The position numbers and the translations under genes were made by a program. 64,000 nt of DNA from NCBI RefSeq assembly GCF_047238265.1, contig NZ_JBDFMM010000001.1, forward strand, positions 4,278,001-4,342,000, written 5' to 3'. Below, piece after piece: positions 18,115 through 26,130 of the stretch (position 1 is the first letter of the stretch; every line of letters starts with the position of its first letter). The stretch comes from Paenibacillus_F sp047238265. GTDB lineage: Bacteria; Bacillota; Bacilli; Paenibacillales; NBRC-103111. The notes under the pieces were generated by a model. It saw only the letters and a program-made list of their open reading frames with translations. It did no database searches and had not been told where the DNA came from.

Positions 18115-18134
18115 TTATATTGTATACAATATAA
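18115..18134 (-). promoter_or_regulatory. OhrR-type operator overlapping the ohr promoter
   Basis: A perfect 20-bp palindrome centred on TTGTATACAA, flanked by TATA on each side. The core ATTGTATACAAT equals the known OhrR box of B. subtilis ohrA. On the minus strand a TATAAT (18114-18119) overlaps it, so a bound repressor would block the -10 region, about 85 bases before the ohr start. Confidence 0.75.
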
Positions 18135-18154
18135 TTTTAAACAATTAATTAACC

Positions 18155-18180
18155 AAAAAAAAATCCCGCCTTTAAAGCGG
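18155..18180 (-). terminator. Terminator after bofC
   Basis: Minus strand CCGCTT-taa-AGGCGG (one G:T pair) followed by GATTTTTTTTT, 50 bases after the bofC stop. Confidence 0.7.
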
Positions 18181-18229
18181 AACCTTTTTAAGAGATTTTT
18201 CGCTAGCGGCGGCTTGTCTCCCCATAGCT

Positions 18230-18907
18230 TTAGTAATTGGGCGACATCGCCTTCTCGCTCTCCTGTACCGCATAATCGCTGAACGTGGACAAGACGCTGT
18301 TGAATTCAGCCACATCCGACACCCGTATTCCTTCATGAAGCTGATGAACCGTTTCTTCGGGCAGGGTGCTTTCGAGATATTGGATATTGAGCTGAAAAAA
18401 AGTACGGATCACTTTATCATTAGCCGGCAGTCCGTCAAACAAAGACAAGTTTCCGCTTTCGTCCACACCGAAGTAAGCGCTCTGCTTGCATTTCGGCGAC
18501 AAATCGTCGATGTGACGGGTAAAAATGACGCTCCCTTCGGAATTCAGGCTTACGATCCAGTCGGGATGTTCTCCGTTCAAAGCCGTAATCTCCTCCGCGG
18601 ATTTCAGTCCCAGCTCCTGCTGCTCTTCTCCGCACACGTACGAACGCTGTATATAAGTCAGCCGCTGCCCGCCTTCGGAGCGGATTTGCCGGAGCGTTTG
18701 TTCCTGCTGGGCTTTCAGAGCCTGGTCGATTTCCGGCGCTGCGGCTTGTCCGAGCGGCGCGGCAGCTTCCTTGTAAGCCGGCTTGGGGAATTCATTGGCA
18801 GCCAGCATGTATGCGGCCGCAGCGAGCAGAACGTAACTGCCGAATATCAGCCGTTTGCGTTTGAGACGGATTTTTTTCTTCAATTGCTTCAGCAAGTTGA
18901 AAACCAT
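18230..18907 (-). CDS. bofC: Bypass-of-forespore protein C
   Basis: 225 residues with an N-terminal membrane anchor or signal (about 20-40) and the BofC C-terminal domain: 'YIQRSYVCGEEQQELG', 'FTRHIDDLSPKCKQSAYFGVDESGNLSLFDG', 'VIRTFFQLNIQYLESTLP' and 'LHEGIRV'. In B. subtilis forespore-made BofC inhibits the SpoIVB protease and so delays sigma-K activation. Length is above the 170 of B. subtilis because of an Ala/Gln-rich linker. AAGGGG precedes the ATG at 18907. A sigma-G-like promoter lies just upstream, as expected for a forespore gene. Order safA-bofC-ruv is conserved. Confidence 0.88.
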   Translation of the reverse strand: MVFNLLKQLKKKIRLKRKRLIFGSYVLLAAAAYMLAANEFPKPAYKEAAAPLGQAAAPEIDQALKAQQEQTLRQIRSEGGQRLTYIQRSYVCGEEQQELGLKSAEEITALNGEHPDWIVSLNSEGSVIFTRHIDDLSPKCKQSAYFGVDESGNLSLFDGLPANDKVIRTFFQLNIQYLESTLPEETVHQLHEGIRVSDVAEFNSVLSTFSDYAVQESEKAMSPNY

Positions 18908-18940
18908 CACGGCAATCCCCTTCTATCCTCTGTTTTTCCT

Positions 18941-18969
18941 TATTGTGCCCCCCGCCGAAAAGCTTATAC
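18941..18969 (-). promoter_or_regulatory. Possible sigma-G promoter of bofC
   Basis: Minus strand GTATA (18965-18969), 17 bases, CACAATA (18941-18947), close to the sigma-G pattern gnATr-N17/18-cAtnnTA. bofC is sigma-G dependent in B. subtilis. Confidence 0.45.
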
Positions 18970-19124
18970 ATGTATTGCCAGTGTGCCTTGATGCAGGACT
19001 TGAACGGGAAAATCAAGACCAAAGACTATTCTGCCGTATGAAAAAGAAAACTCCGGCGTTCCAAAAGGAACTGCCGGAGCTGAAGATCATCCTTAACTTG
19101 TTTGGAAAAGCAGTACGGACAGGT

Positions 19125-21944
19125 CTAGACGTTCATCCAAGGAACATTCGCACTGACCGCCTGTTTCGGTGCGCTGCGGCCCGATTTGCGGATAACCGTG
19201 CGTACGGAACTCTTGGATGTTTTGGCCTTTTTGGGAGCGGACGACTTCTTCGCTTTGGCCTCCGGTTCGAAAAAAGAGCCGGATTCATCATCCTGATCGA
19301 CCAGATGAATTCTCGCTTCATTTTCTCCGGTTCCCTGTGCGGCCTCCTGGAAACCCTCAAAACGGTCAGCGGCCTCCTGGGTCTGCGAACCCGAAACGGC
19401 ATAAGCCGGTTGAGGGATCGGAGCGTACGGATTCACCGCTCCTTCTTGCCCGCTGCCGTAGCCGTACGGGGCAAGAAACGCGGGCGGGCAGATCCGCTGC
19501 CAATCCGGCTGGCCGTAGTTCGTAAACGGCGTGTACGGGGATGGCTGAGCGCCTCCGACATAAGGTGCGAACCCGTAAGGGGATGCCTGGAAGTCAGCCG
19601 CTTCCGGTGCCCGGCCGTGCCCCTTTTTCGCTCCTCCGCACCCGCAGCCGCAATCTTTCTTGCCCGTCAACGGCGGGATAGAGGCCAGACCGGCGGTAAA
19701 AGCCTGCTGCCCGTAAGGCTGCGGCGCATAGCCCTGCGGCCATCCGCCGCCTTGCCCGTAGCCTCCCGGCGCGTACTGACCTTCGCCCGCCTGCTGCTGC
19801 GGTGCATAGCCCTGCGGCCACACGCCGCCTTGCTCGAAGCTTCCCGGCGCGTACTGGCCCTCGCCCGCCTGCTGCTGCGGCGCGAAGCCCTGCGGCCATC
19901 CGCCGCCCTGCTCAAAGCCTCCCGGCGCGTACTGGCTCTCGCCCGGCTGCTGCTGCGGCGCGAAGCCCTGCGGCCACACGCCGCCTTGCCCGTAGCCTGC
20001 CGGTGCGTACTGGCCCTCGCCCGCCTGCTGCTGCGGCGCATAGCCCTGCGGCCATCCGCCGCCCTGCCCGTAGCCTCCCGGCGCATACTGGCCCTCGCCC
20101 GGCTGCTGCTGCGGCGCATAGCCCTGCGGCCATCCGCCGCCTTGCTCAAAGCCTCCCGGCGCATACTGGCCTTCGCCCGCCTGCTGCTGCGGTGCGAAGC
20201 CCTGCGGCCATTCGCCGCCCTGCCCGTAGCCTCCCGGCGCGTTCTGGCCTTCGCCCGGCTGCTGCTGCTGCGGCGCATAGCCCTGCGGCCATCCGCCGCC
20301 TTGCTCGTAGCCTCCCGGCGCATACTGGCCTTCGCCCGCCTGCTGCGGCGCAAAGCCCTGCGGCCATCCGCCGCCTTGCTCAAAGCCTCCCGGCGCGTTC
20401 TGGCCTTCGCCCGGCTGCTGTTGCGGCGCATAGCCCTGCGGCCATCCGCCGCCTTGCTCAAAGCCTCCGAGCGCATATGCGGCTTGCTCCGCCTCCTGCG
20501 GCGTCGCATAGCCCTGCGGCCACACGCCTGCCTGCTCGTAGCTCTGCGGCCATCCGCCTACGTGAGCGTAACCGCCTTGCTCAAAGCCGTCATCATGGCC
20601 GAACGGCGCGTATGACTCATGGAAGCCCGGCTGGTGTCCGAATACCGGTTTTTCCGCACAATAAGCTCCGTCCGTGTAAGGGGTGTGCAAATCCGGTCCG
20701 GATCCCCCACCTCCGTACAAACCGGGCTGGCTTGGAAACCACGGCTGGGACGGATAGGGTTGACCATGAATCTGTCCGGCCGGCTGGATGTATTCTTCCT
20801 CAGAGGCGACCAGTTCCTGGTAGGACGGGATGCTCTGCGGAATCTCCACATTCGGATACGGAAGCGTCTGCGGTTGCCCCCAGCCGCCTTCGTAGGCTCC
20901 GTGGTCTCCATACGGGACGGGCAGTTCGCCGTCACATCCGCATGGCTCTTTTTTCCATGGCTCCTGATGCTGCCCGTACGGAGATACAAAAGGCGCGTAA
21001 GGAGGGCACGGCTGAATCAGCGGAAGTGTCCCCGGATATCCTCCGAAGTGCGGAATCGCTTCCGCCTCTTTTACATAAGACGGATATGGAGCCGGAGCGA
21101 CGGGCTCGCAAGGGTGCTGGGGCGGAGGCTGCGGTGTGTAAGACGGCAGCTCGACCTGCGGCAGCACAAGTTGGGGCAGCTGGTATTCAGGCACCTGCGG
21201 CTGTACCGGAGGCTGCATCGGTGGCTGCGGAGCCGGCTGCACCGGTGGCTGCTCGACAACCGGAAGCTGAACCGGCGGCTCAGGCGGAGCCGGTTGTACG
21301 GGAGGCTGCTCGATAACCGGCGGCTGTACCGGAGGCGGCACCGGTTGTACGGGAACCTCTGCCTCCGGCTTCAATTCCACCTTCTCTTCCTGCACCGGCG
21401 CGGGTTCCACTATTTCCGGAATCTCATTGATTTCCGGCAGCTCCGGAATCTCCGGAAGTTCGGCCGTTTCCGGCTCCTGTTCTGCTGGTTCGGGCGCGGG
21501 AACAGCCGGCTGGATCGGGGAAGTATCCTTCTTGCCGTGAGCTGTTCCGCCATGATGAGGCTGACTTCCTTGCGAACCATCTTTCGCTTGAGACTTTTTC
21601 GGAATATAGACCGTTTCGCCGGTCATCAGCACATTCGGGTTTTTGAGCTGGGTATTCGCTTCGATCATTTCCTTGAGCGGAATTCCCCATGCTTTCGATA
21701 GCTTCCACAGCGTATCTCCCTGCTGCACAATGTGCTTCACCAGATGATCCGGCACGGGATGATGGGGCGTGTGAGGCTGCTGCGGTTTCGTCGGCGTTCC
21801 CGGAATTTTCACCTTTTCACCAACGTTGATTTGGTCCGGGTTCGCGATCTGAGGATTCGCTTCGATCAGCTTATCGAGATCGACGTCGTATTTTTGGGCG
21901 ATTTTATACAGTGAATCCCCTTTTTTAACCATATGGATTTTCAA
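19125..21944 (-). CDS. safA: SafA-like spore coat morphogenetic protein: two LysM domains and a long Gly/Gln/Pro repeat tract
   Basis: 939 residues. LysM domains lie at about 2-47 (IHMVKKGDSLYKIAQKY) and 70-115 (HIVQQGDTLWKLSKAWGIP), then a Pro/Glu/Gln-rich linker to about 300, a Tyr/Pro/Gly segment, 11 repeats of about 26 residues (469-743), a Cys cluster 'DCGCGCGGAKK' near 764 and a basic Lys/Ser tail. SafA organises the inner coat and sits at the cortex/coat boundary through LysM. The TTG at 21944 has GGGAGG nine bases upstream and gives the usual MKIHxVKKGD start. Position between bofC and the phe/obg genes matches B. subtilis. The repeat tract is far longer than in B. subtilis SafA (387 residues). 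Confidence 0.85.
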   Translation of the reverse strand: MKIHMVKKGDSLYKIAQKYDVDLDKLIEANPQIANPDQINVGEKVKIPGTPTKPQQPHTPHHPVPDHLVKHIVQQGDTLWKLSKAWGIPLKEMIEANTQLKNPNVLMTGETVYIPKKSQAKDGSQGSQPHHGGTAHGKKDTSPIQPAVPAPEPAEQEPETAELPEIPELPEINEIPEIVEPAPVQEEKVELKPEAEVPVQPVPPPVQPPVIEQPPVQPAPPEPPVQLPVVEQPPVQPAPQPPMQPPVQPQVPEYQLPQLVLPQVELPSYTPQPPPQHPCEPVAPAPYPSYVKEAEAIPHFGGYPGTLPLIQPCPPYAPFVSPYGQHQEPWKKEPCGCDGELPVPYGDHGAYEGGWGQPQTLPYPNVEIPQSIPSYQELVASEEEYIQPAGQIHGQPYPSQPWFPSQPGLYGGGGSGPDLHTPYTDGAYCAEKPVFGHQPGFHESYAPFGHDDGFEQGGYAHVGGWPQSYEQAGVWPQGYATPQEAEQAAYALGGFEQGGGWPQGYAPQQQPGEGQNAPGGFEQGGGWPQGFAPQQAGEGQYAPGGYEQGGGWPQGYAPQQQQPGEGQNAPGGYGQGGEWPQGFAPQQQAGEGQYAPGGFEQGGGWPQGYAPQQQPGEGQYAPGGYGQGGGWPQGYAPQQQAGEGQYAPAGYGQGGVWPQGFAPQQQPGESQYAPGGFEQGGGWPQGFAPQQQAGEGQYAPGSFEQGGVWPQGYAPQQQAGEGQYAPGGYGQGGGWPQGYAPQPYGQQAFTAGLASIPPLTGKKDCGCGCGGAKKGHGRAPEAADFQASPYGFAPYVGGAQPSPYTPFTNYGQPDWQRICPPAFLAPYGYGSGQEGAVNPYAPIPQPAYAVSGSQTQEAADRFEGFQEAAQGTGENEARIHLVDQDDESGSFFEPEAKAKKSSAPKKAKTSKSSVRTVIRKSGRSAPKQAVSANVPWMNV
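19716..20540 (-). repeat. Coding tandem repeat in safA, 11 copies of about 78 bp
   Basis: Unit consensus FEQGGGWPQGYAPQQQ plus [A/P]GEGQYAPGG. Copies differ mainly at F/Y, E/G and A/P positions and in the number of Gln codons (CAG/CTG-like runs), so slippage is likely. The first and last copies are degenerate. This repeat keeps all frames open and creates long false ORFs on both strands. Confidence 0.9.
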
Positions 21945-22098
21945 CGGGTCTTACCTCCCTCTTCTAAGTACGTATCCGTCTTCCCCAATCCGATTGACAT
22001 TACATCTTATGCAGGCTTATGGGCATTTGACATCCCCTGGGCGAAAAAAAGCCGCGGAAAATTCAAGGGGACAGGCGCAAACACAGCAAATCCGGGCA

Positions 22099-22147
22099 TA
22101 AAAAAACCGCTGCCGCAGGAAGTGCCCCTTCCCGGGAAACGGTTTTT
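22099..22147 (-). terminator. Terminator after ilvE
   Basis: Minus strand AAAAACCG ... CGGTTTTTTT with an internal GC-rich hairpin, 85 bases after the ilvE stop. The remaining 22.0-22.23 kb spacer holds no gene. Confidence 0.65.
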
Positions 22148-22231
22148 GAAAGTTGGTTGAGTCGTTTTGAGAAAAACCGGTCCAACCGATAAAAAATCGG
22201 CACCGGATTGAAACGAACCGCGCGAGACGGT

Positions 22232-23113
22232 TTATTCGTATACTTTAACCCCGTCGACATTCACAATGCTGCGGAATTCCTGCAAAAGCTTCGTCGTGAT
22301 CGGGCCGGCCTTGCCTTCCCCGATAGTGCGTCCGTCCACTTCGCGAACCGCGATAACTTCGGCGGCTGTGCCCGTAAAGAACACTTCATCGGCCACATAC
22401 ACGTCATGCAGGGTAAACGGCTCTTCCTTCAAGGTGTAGCCTTGGCGCTCGCAAATTTCGATGATCGCCGCACGCGTGATGCCTTCCAGCGCACCGATGT
22501 AGCAGGGCGGTGTGAACACGACGCCTCTTTTTACGATAAAAATGTTATCCGAAGAGCCTTCGGCCACATAGCCTTGCGAATTCAGCATGATCGCTTCGCC
22601 CACGCCCGCCAGATTGGACTGGATTTTGACGAGAATGTTATTCAGGTAGTTAAGCGATTTGATTTTCGGATTTACCGCGTCGGGAATGTTGCGGCGGCTG
22701 GAGACCGAAACGGTTTTGAGACCGTTAACGTAGGCCTCCTCCGGATATATCGACAGCTGCTCCACGATAATGATGACGCTCGCTTTGGGTGAACGGCGCG
22801 GATCGAGTCCAAGGTCGCCGGGCCCGCGGGAAACGACGAGACGGATATAACCGTCACGAAGTTCGTTGCGCCGGATCGTCTCCACCAGCGCGTCCTGCAT
22901 TTCCTGATAGCTAAGCGGGATGTTGAGCATGATCGATTTGGCCGAATCGTAAAGACGGTCGAGATGCTCTTTGCATTTAAAAATGTTGCCGCCGTAAATG
23001 CGGATGCCTTCAAAAATTCCATCCCCGTACAAAAAACCGTGATCGTAAACGGATACTTTGGCTTCTTCCTTCGTCACGAAGCTGCCGTCCAGGTAAATCC
23101 ACTGCTTTGCCAT
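22232..23113 (-). CDS. ilvE: Branched-chain amino acid aminotransferase
   Basis: 293 residues from the ATG at 23113, preceded by GGAGGTG. It is a fold-type IV PLP enzyme: the PLP lysine lies in 'NPKIKSLNYLNN', with 'YDHGFLYGDGIFEGIR' near the N-terminus, 'EGSSDNIF' and 'LEGITRAAI'. It makes or degrades Leu, Ile and Val; D-amino-acid aminotransferase is a related alternative, but the sequence pattern favours IlvE. It follows pheA by eight bases and is probably the last gene of the hom-thrC-thrB-pheA-ilvE run. Confidence 0.92.
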   Translation of the reverse strand: MAKQWIYLDGSFVTKEEAKVSVYDHGFLYGDGIFEGIRIYGGNIFKCKEHLDRLYDSAKSIMLNIPLSYQEMQDALVETIRRNELRDGYIRLVVSRGPGDLGLDPRRSPKASVIIIVEQLSIYPEEAYVNGLKTVSVSSRRNIPDAVNPKIKSLNYLNNILVKIQSNLAGVGEAIMLNSQGYVAEGSSDNIFIVKRGVVFTPPCYIGALEGITRAAIIEICERQGYTLKEEPFTLHDVYVADEVFFTGTAAEVIAVREVDGRTIGEGKAGPITTKLLQEFRSIVNVDGVKVYE

Positions 23114-23121
23114 ATTCGTTG

Positions 23122-24060
23122 TTACACCTCCGGGGTTTGGGTTTCGTACTGATACGTCGGGTAGCAGCCCAGAATCCGGACCTGGCAGCCGATCGCTTCG
23201 ATTTCTTCGAAAGCGGCGCGGACGAGAACCGATTCCAGTGAGCCCTCTACGTCGATGTAAAAATAATAGTTGCCGAGCTTGCGTTTCGTCGGCCGGGATT
23301 CCAGCCTCGACAAGTTGATCCGGCGCCAAGCGAAGGCCGACAGCACCTGGTGCAGCGCTCCCGGATAATCTTCGGGCGGCGTGACCAGAATGGTCGTCTT
23401 TGTATGGCCGGAGGCCGGCAGCTCAAGCTTTTCACGCCCGATCAGAATAAAACGGGTCGAATTGTCGGGGTTGTCCTGTATTTTCGTCGCGAGAAGATCC
23501 ATTCCATACATACTTGCGGCATTTGTCGTCCCGATCGCTACCACGTTCGGATCTCCCAGCTCGCTGACAAGCCGGACGCTCTCCCCGTTGGAACCGGTTT
23601 GCTCGATCTCCGCCTGCGGCATGTATGTACGCAAAAACTTGCGGCATTGGGCAAGTGCGACCGAATGGGACAGCACTTTGGTAATGCTTGACCAAGAGAC
23701 GGGCGGGGAGCTTGCCAGTTCCCCGTTCTCCAGCCTCGCCAAGCCGTTCTGGTCATCGGCCGCCCTGTGGGCACTGTCCGGAAGACCGATCAGGTTCATA
23801 TCTATAGGATAAACCCATTCCACCTGCATCGGCAAATCAACCTCATGAACGAGCCAGTCGATATGCAGGGTAACGGAGCCCTCAATCGTATTCTCAATCG
23901 GAATGACGCTGTAATCCGTTTCTCCCGAAGCGGTCGCCAGGAATACATCGGAGATGAGCTTGAACGGCACATACTCGTACCGTTCTCTCCCGAGGAAATG
24001 GTGCACGCTCTCTTCGGAGAAAGTACCCGGTCCCAGCATCGCTATCCGTTTCTTCCTCAT
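23122..24060 (-). CDS. pheA: Prephenate dehydratase
   Basis: 312 residues. The dehydratase domain begins 'RIAMLGPGTFSEESVHHF', includes 'DYSVIPIENTIEGSV' and the catalytic TRF triad in 'DNSTRFILIG'; a C-terminal ACT domain follows ('TTILVTPPEDYPGALHQVLSAFAWRRINLSRLESRPTKRKLGNYYFYIDVEG' region, about residues 212-290), with the ESRP phenylalanine-binding motif. It converts prephenate to phenylpyruvate and is feedback-inhibited by Phe. ATG 24060 has GGGAGGAG upstream and overlaps the thrB stop by four bases. In B. subtilis pheA directly follows pheB; here three threonine genes lie between them. Confidence 0.96.
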   Translation of the reverse strand: MRKKRIAMLGPGTFSEESVHHFLGRERYEYVPFKLISDVFLATASGETDYSVIPIENTIEGSVTLHIDWLVHEVDLPMQVEWVYPIDMNLIGLPDSAHRAADDQNGLARLENGELASSPPVSWSSITKVLSHSVALAQCRKFLRTYMPQAEIEQTGSNGESVRLVSELGDPNVVAIGTTNAASMYGMDLLATKIQDNPDNSTRFILIGREKLELPASGHTKTTILVTPPEDYPGALHQVLSAFAWRRINLSRLESRPTKRKLGNYYFYIDVEGSLESVLVRAAFEEIEAIGCQVRILGCYPTYQYETQTPEV

Positions 24061-25025
24061 GCTATTCCGCTCCTCCCGCAAATTCCTCGAAGGACGGTTC
24101 CCCGCCCGTCAGTCTTCCAGACGCGGACGCCTTCGCGTGAAGGCCTCAGCCATCTCGTTTCCGCCTCGATACCTTCGGCGCGGAACGTCTCCCGGAGGAA
24201 CGCTTCCAGTTCCTCCTGTCTTCCCTCGCTCTTATCCGCGAACGCGATAAGAGTCGGTCCCGCGCCGCTGAGCGCAGCTCCCAGCGCGCCGTGGTCGGCC
24301 GCTTCCCGGAGAATCTTCTCCATGCCGGGAACGAGAGCCGCGCGATACGGCTGATGAAGCGCATCCTTCATCGCGTGCCGGATCATGCCCAGCTCGCCGG
24401 CGGCAAGGGCCGCGACGAGCAACGACGAGTGGCCGATGTTGAAGACGGCGTCTTTCATCGGCACCTCGGAAGGCAGCACCCGGCGCGCAAGCTCCGTGGA
24501 GAGCTGGAACGCCGGCACGGCGACCAGCGCCTCCAGACGCTCGTGCGGCTCTATGCGCACGTGCTTCGCCTCGCGGCCGTCCCAGTAGGCCGCGATAATG
24601 CCTCCGAACAGCGAGGCGCCGACGTTGTCGGGATGCTTTTCCATGCCGGAGGCGATCTGGAAAAGCTCCTCCGGCGGAAGGTCCGCTCCGCTCAGCGCGT
24701 TAGCGGCCGCAAGCGCTCCGACGATAGCGGAAGCGCTGCTGCCCAGCCCCCGCGTGAGCGGAATGTCGCTGTCCATGCGGATGCTCAGCTCCGGCATGGA
24801 CAAACCCGCGTGATCGTACAAGGTGCGGGCCACTTTGTAGATCAGGTTCGTCTTGTCCGTCGGAATTCCCTGCATATTGCTTCCGAAAAGATCGATCTGT
24901 GTCCGGTCCGCTTCGCTCATCTCAATCCGGGCGTACAAATCAAGGGCCATGCCGAGCGCATCGAAGCCCGGTCCCAGATTGGCGGTGCTGGCCGGAACGC
25001 GGACGCGTACCGCTGCGGGGGCCAT
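24057..25025 (-). CDS. thrB: Homoserine kinase
   Basis: 322 residues, a GHMP kinase: 'VPASTANLGPGFDALGMAL' at the N-terminus, the ATP loop 'PLTRGLGSSASAIVGALAAAN', and 'ALSGAGPTLIAF' near the C-terminus. It phosphorylates homoserine for threonine synthesis. The ATG shares one base with the thrC stop (TAATG), and the stop overlaps the pheA ATG, so thrC-thrB-pheA are tightly coupled. Confidence 0.96.
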   Translation of the reverse strand: MAPAAVRVRVPASTANLGPGFDALGMALDLYARIEMSEADRTQIDLFGSNMQGIPTDKTNLIYKVARTLYDHAGLSMPELSIRMDSDIPLTRGLGSSASAIVGALAAANALSGADLPPEELFQIASGMEKHPDNVGASLFGGIIAAYWDGREAKHVRIEPHERLEALVAVPAFQLSTELARRVLPSEVPMKDAVFNIGHSSLLVAALAAGELGMIRHAMKDALHQPYRAALVPGMEKILREAADHGALGAALSGAGPTLIAFADKSEGRQEELEAFLRETFRAEGIEAETRWLRPSREGVRVWKTDGRGTVLRGICGRSGIA

Positions 25026-26095
25026 TAGCTGCCCACCTGCTCCAGCTTCCGGATCGCGTCCATGACGGCCGCTTCCGAATCTTCCACGACGAGCGGCTCG
25101 GCTTTCACGCTCTGAATGGCGTTGTGCGGATCTTTAAGCCCGTTGCCGGTCAGCACGCACACGACGGATTGTCCCTGCCGGAAGTGTCCTTCCCGCTTCA
25201 GCTTGATAACGCCCGCAAGGGATGCAGCCGATGCAGGCTCGGCAAAGATACCTTCCTGCGAAGCAAGCTTGCGGTAAGCCGACAAAATTTCTTCGTCGGT
25301 GACATAGTTGATCTGACCGCCGGATTCGTTTGCCGCATTTACGGCTCCGTCCCAGCTTGCCGGGTTGCCGATCCGGATGGCGGTCGCCACGGTTTCCGGG
25401 TTGAGGATGGGCTCTCCCTTTACGATCGCCATGGCGCCTTCCGCTTCGAATCCGATCATTTGGGGCAGCGAGGATGATTTGCCTGCCGCCTGATACTCCT
25501 TGAAGCCCTTCCAGTAAGCCGTGATGTTGCCCGCATTGCCGACCGGTATCGCCAAATAATCCGGCGCTTTCCCGAGCTGGTCGCACACCTCGAAAGCGGC
25601 TGTCTTCTGTCCTTCAATCCGGTAGGGATTAACGGAATTTACGAGTGTAATCGGCTGCTTCGCCGTAATTTCGCGGACAATTTCCAGCGCCCGGTCGAAA
25701 TTCCCTTCGATGGCGATCACTTTCGCCCCGTAAATGATCGCCTGCGCCAGTTTGCCGAGCGCAATGTTGTTGTTCGGAATAAGCACGATGCAGTTCAGCC
25801 CGCCGCGCGCGGCGTAGGCGGCAGCGGCCGCCGACGTATTGCCGGTGGAAGCGCACATGATCGTGGAGCTTCCTTCCTCCATCGCTTTGGCTACGGCCAT
25901 CACCATGCCGCGGTCTTTGAACGAACCCGTCGGGTTCAGGCCTTCATATTTGACGTAAAGGTCGAGACCCAGCTCCTCCGACAATTTTTCCGCGCGGATA
26001 AGCGGGGTGTTTCCTTCGTGCAGCGTAAGCAGCGGTGTTTTTTCCGTAACCGGAAGGTAGGATTTATATTGATGCAGCAAGCCCATGTATCTCAT
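25025..26095 (-). CDS. thrC: Threonine synthase
   Basis: 356 residues, short class-2-type enzyme as in Bacillus. The PLP lysine is in 'NPTGSFKDRGMVMAV'; 'STGNTSAAAAAYAARGG' and the phosphate loop 'PVGNAGNITAYWKGF' are intact. It converts O-phosphohomoserine to threonine. Two in-frame ATGs (26095 and 26086) are possible and neither has a clear advantage. It follows hom by 35 bases. Confidence 0.96.
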   Translation of the reverse strand: MRYMGLLHQYKSYLPVTEKTPLLTLHEGNTPLIRAEKLSEELGLDLYVKYEGLNPTGSFKDRGMVMAVAKAMEEGSSTIMCASTGNTSAAAAAYAARGGLNCIVLIPNNNIALGKLAQAIIYGAKVIAIEGNFDRALEIVREITAKQPITLVNSVNPYRIEGQKTAAFEVCDQLGKAPDYLAIPVGNAGNITAYWKGFKEYQAAGKSSSLPQMIGFEAEGAMAIVKGEPILNPETVATAIRIGNPASWDGAVNAANESGGQINYVTDEEILSAYRKLASQEGIFAEPASAASLAGVIKLKREGHFRQGQSVVCVLTGNGLKDPHNAIQSVKAEPLVVEDSEAAVMDAIRKLEQVGS

Positions 26096-26130
26096 TTTCT
26101 TCTGCAGCCTCTTTTCTTAAAAGTTAAAAT

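Noticed and set aside
19716..20540. Possible CRISPR array from regular 78-bp repeats
   Set aside because: Repeats are contiguous without unique spacers, translate into a protein repeat inside safA, and no cas gene is near.
18855..21316. Two long plus-strand ORFs (586 and 504 codons) opposite safA, and a 280-codon minus-strand one
   Set aside because: They arise because the 78-bp safA repeat has no stop in these frames. Products are Arg/Ala/Leu-rich repeats without domains; the LysM-containing frame is the real gene.
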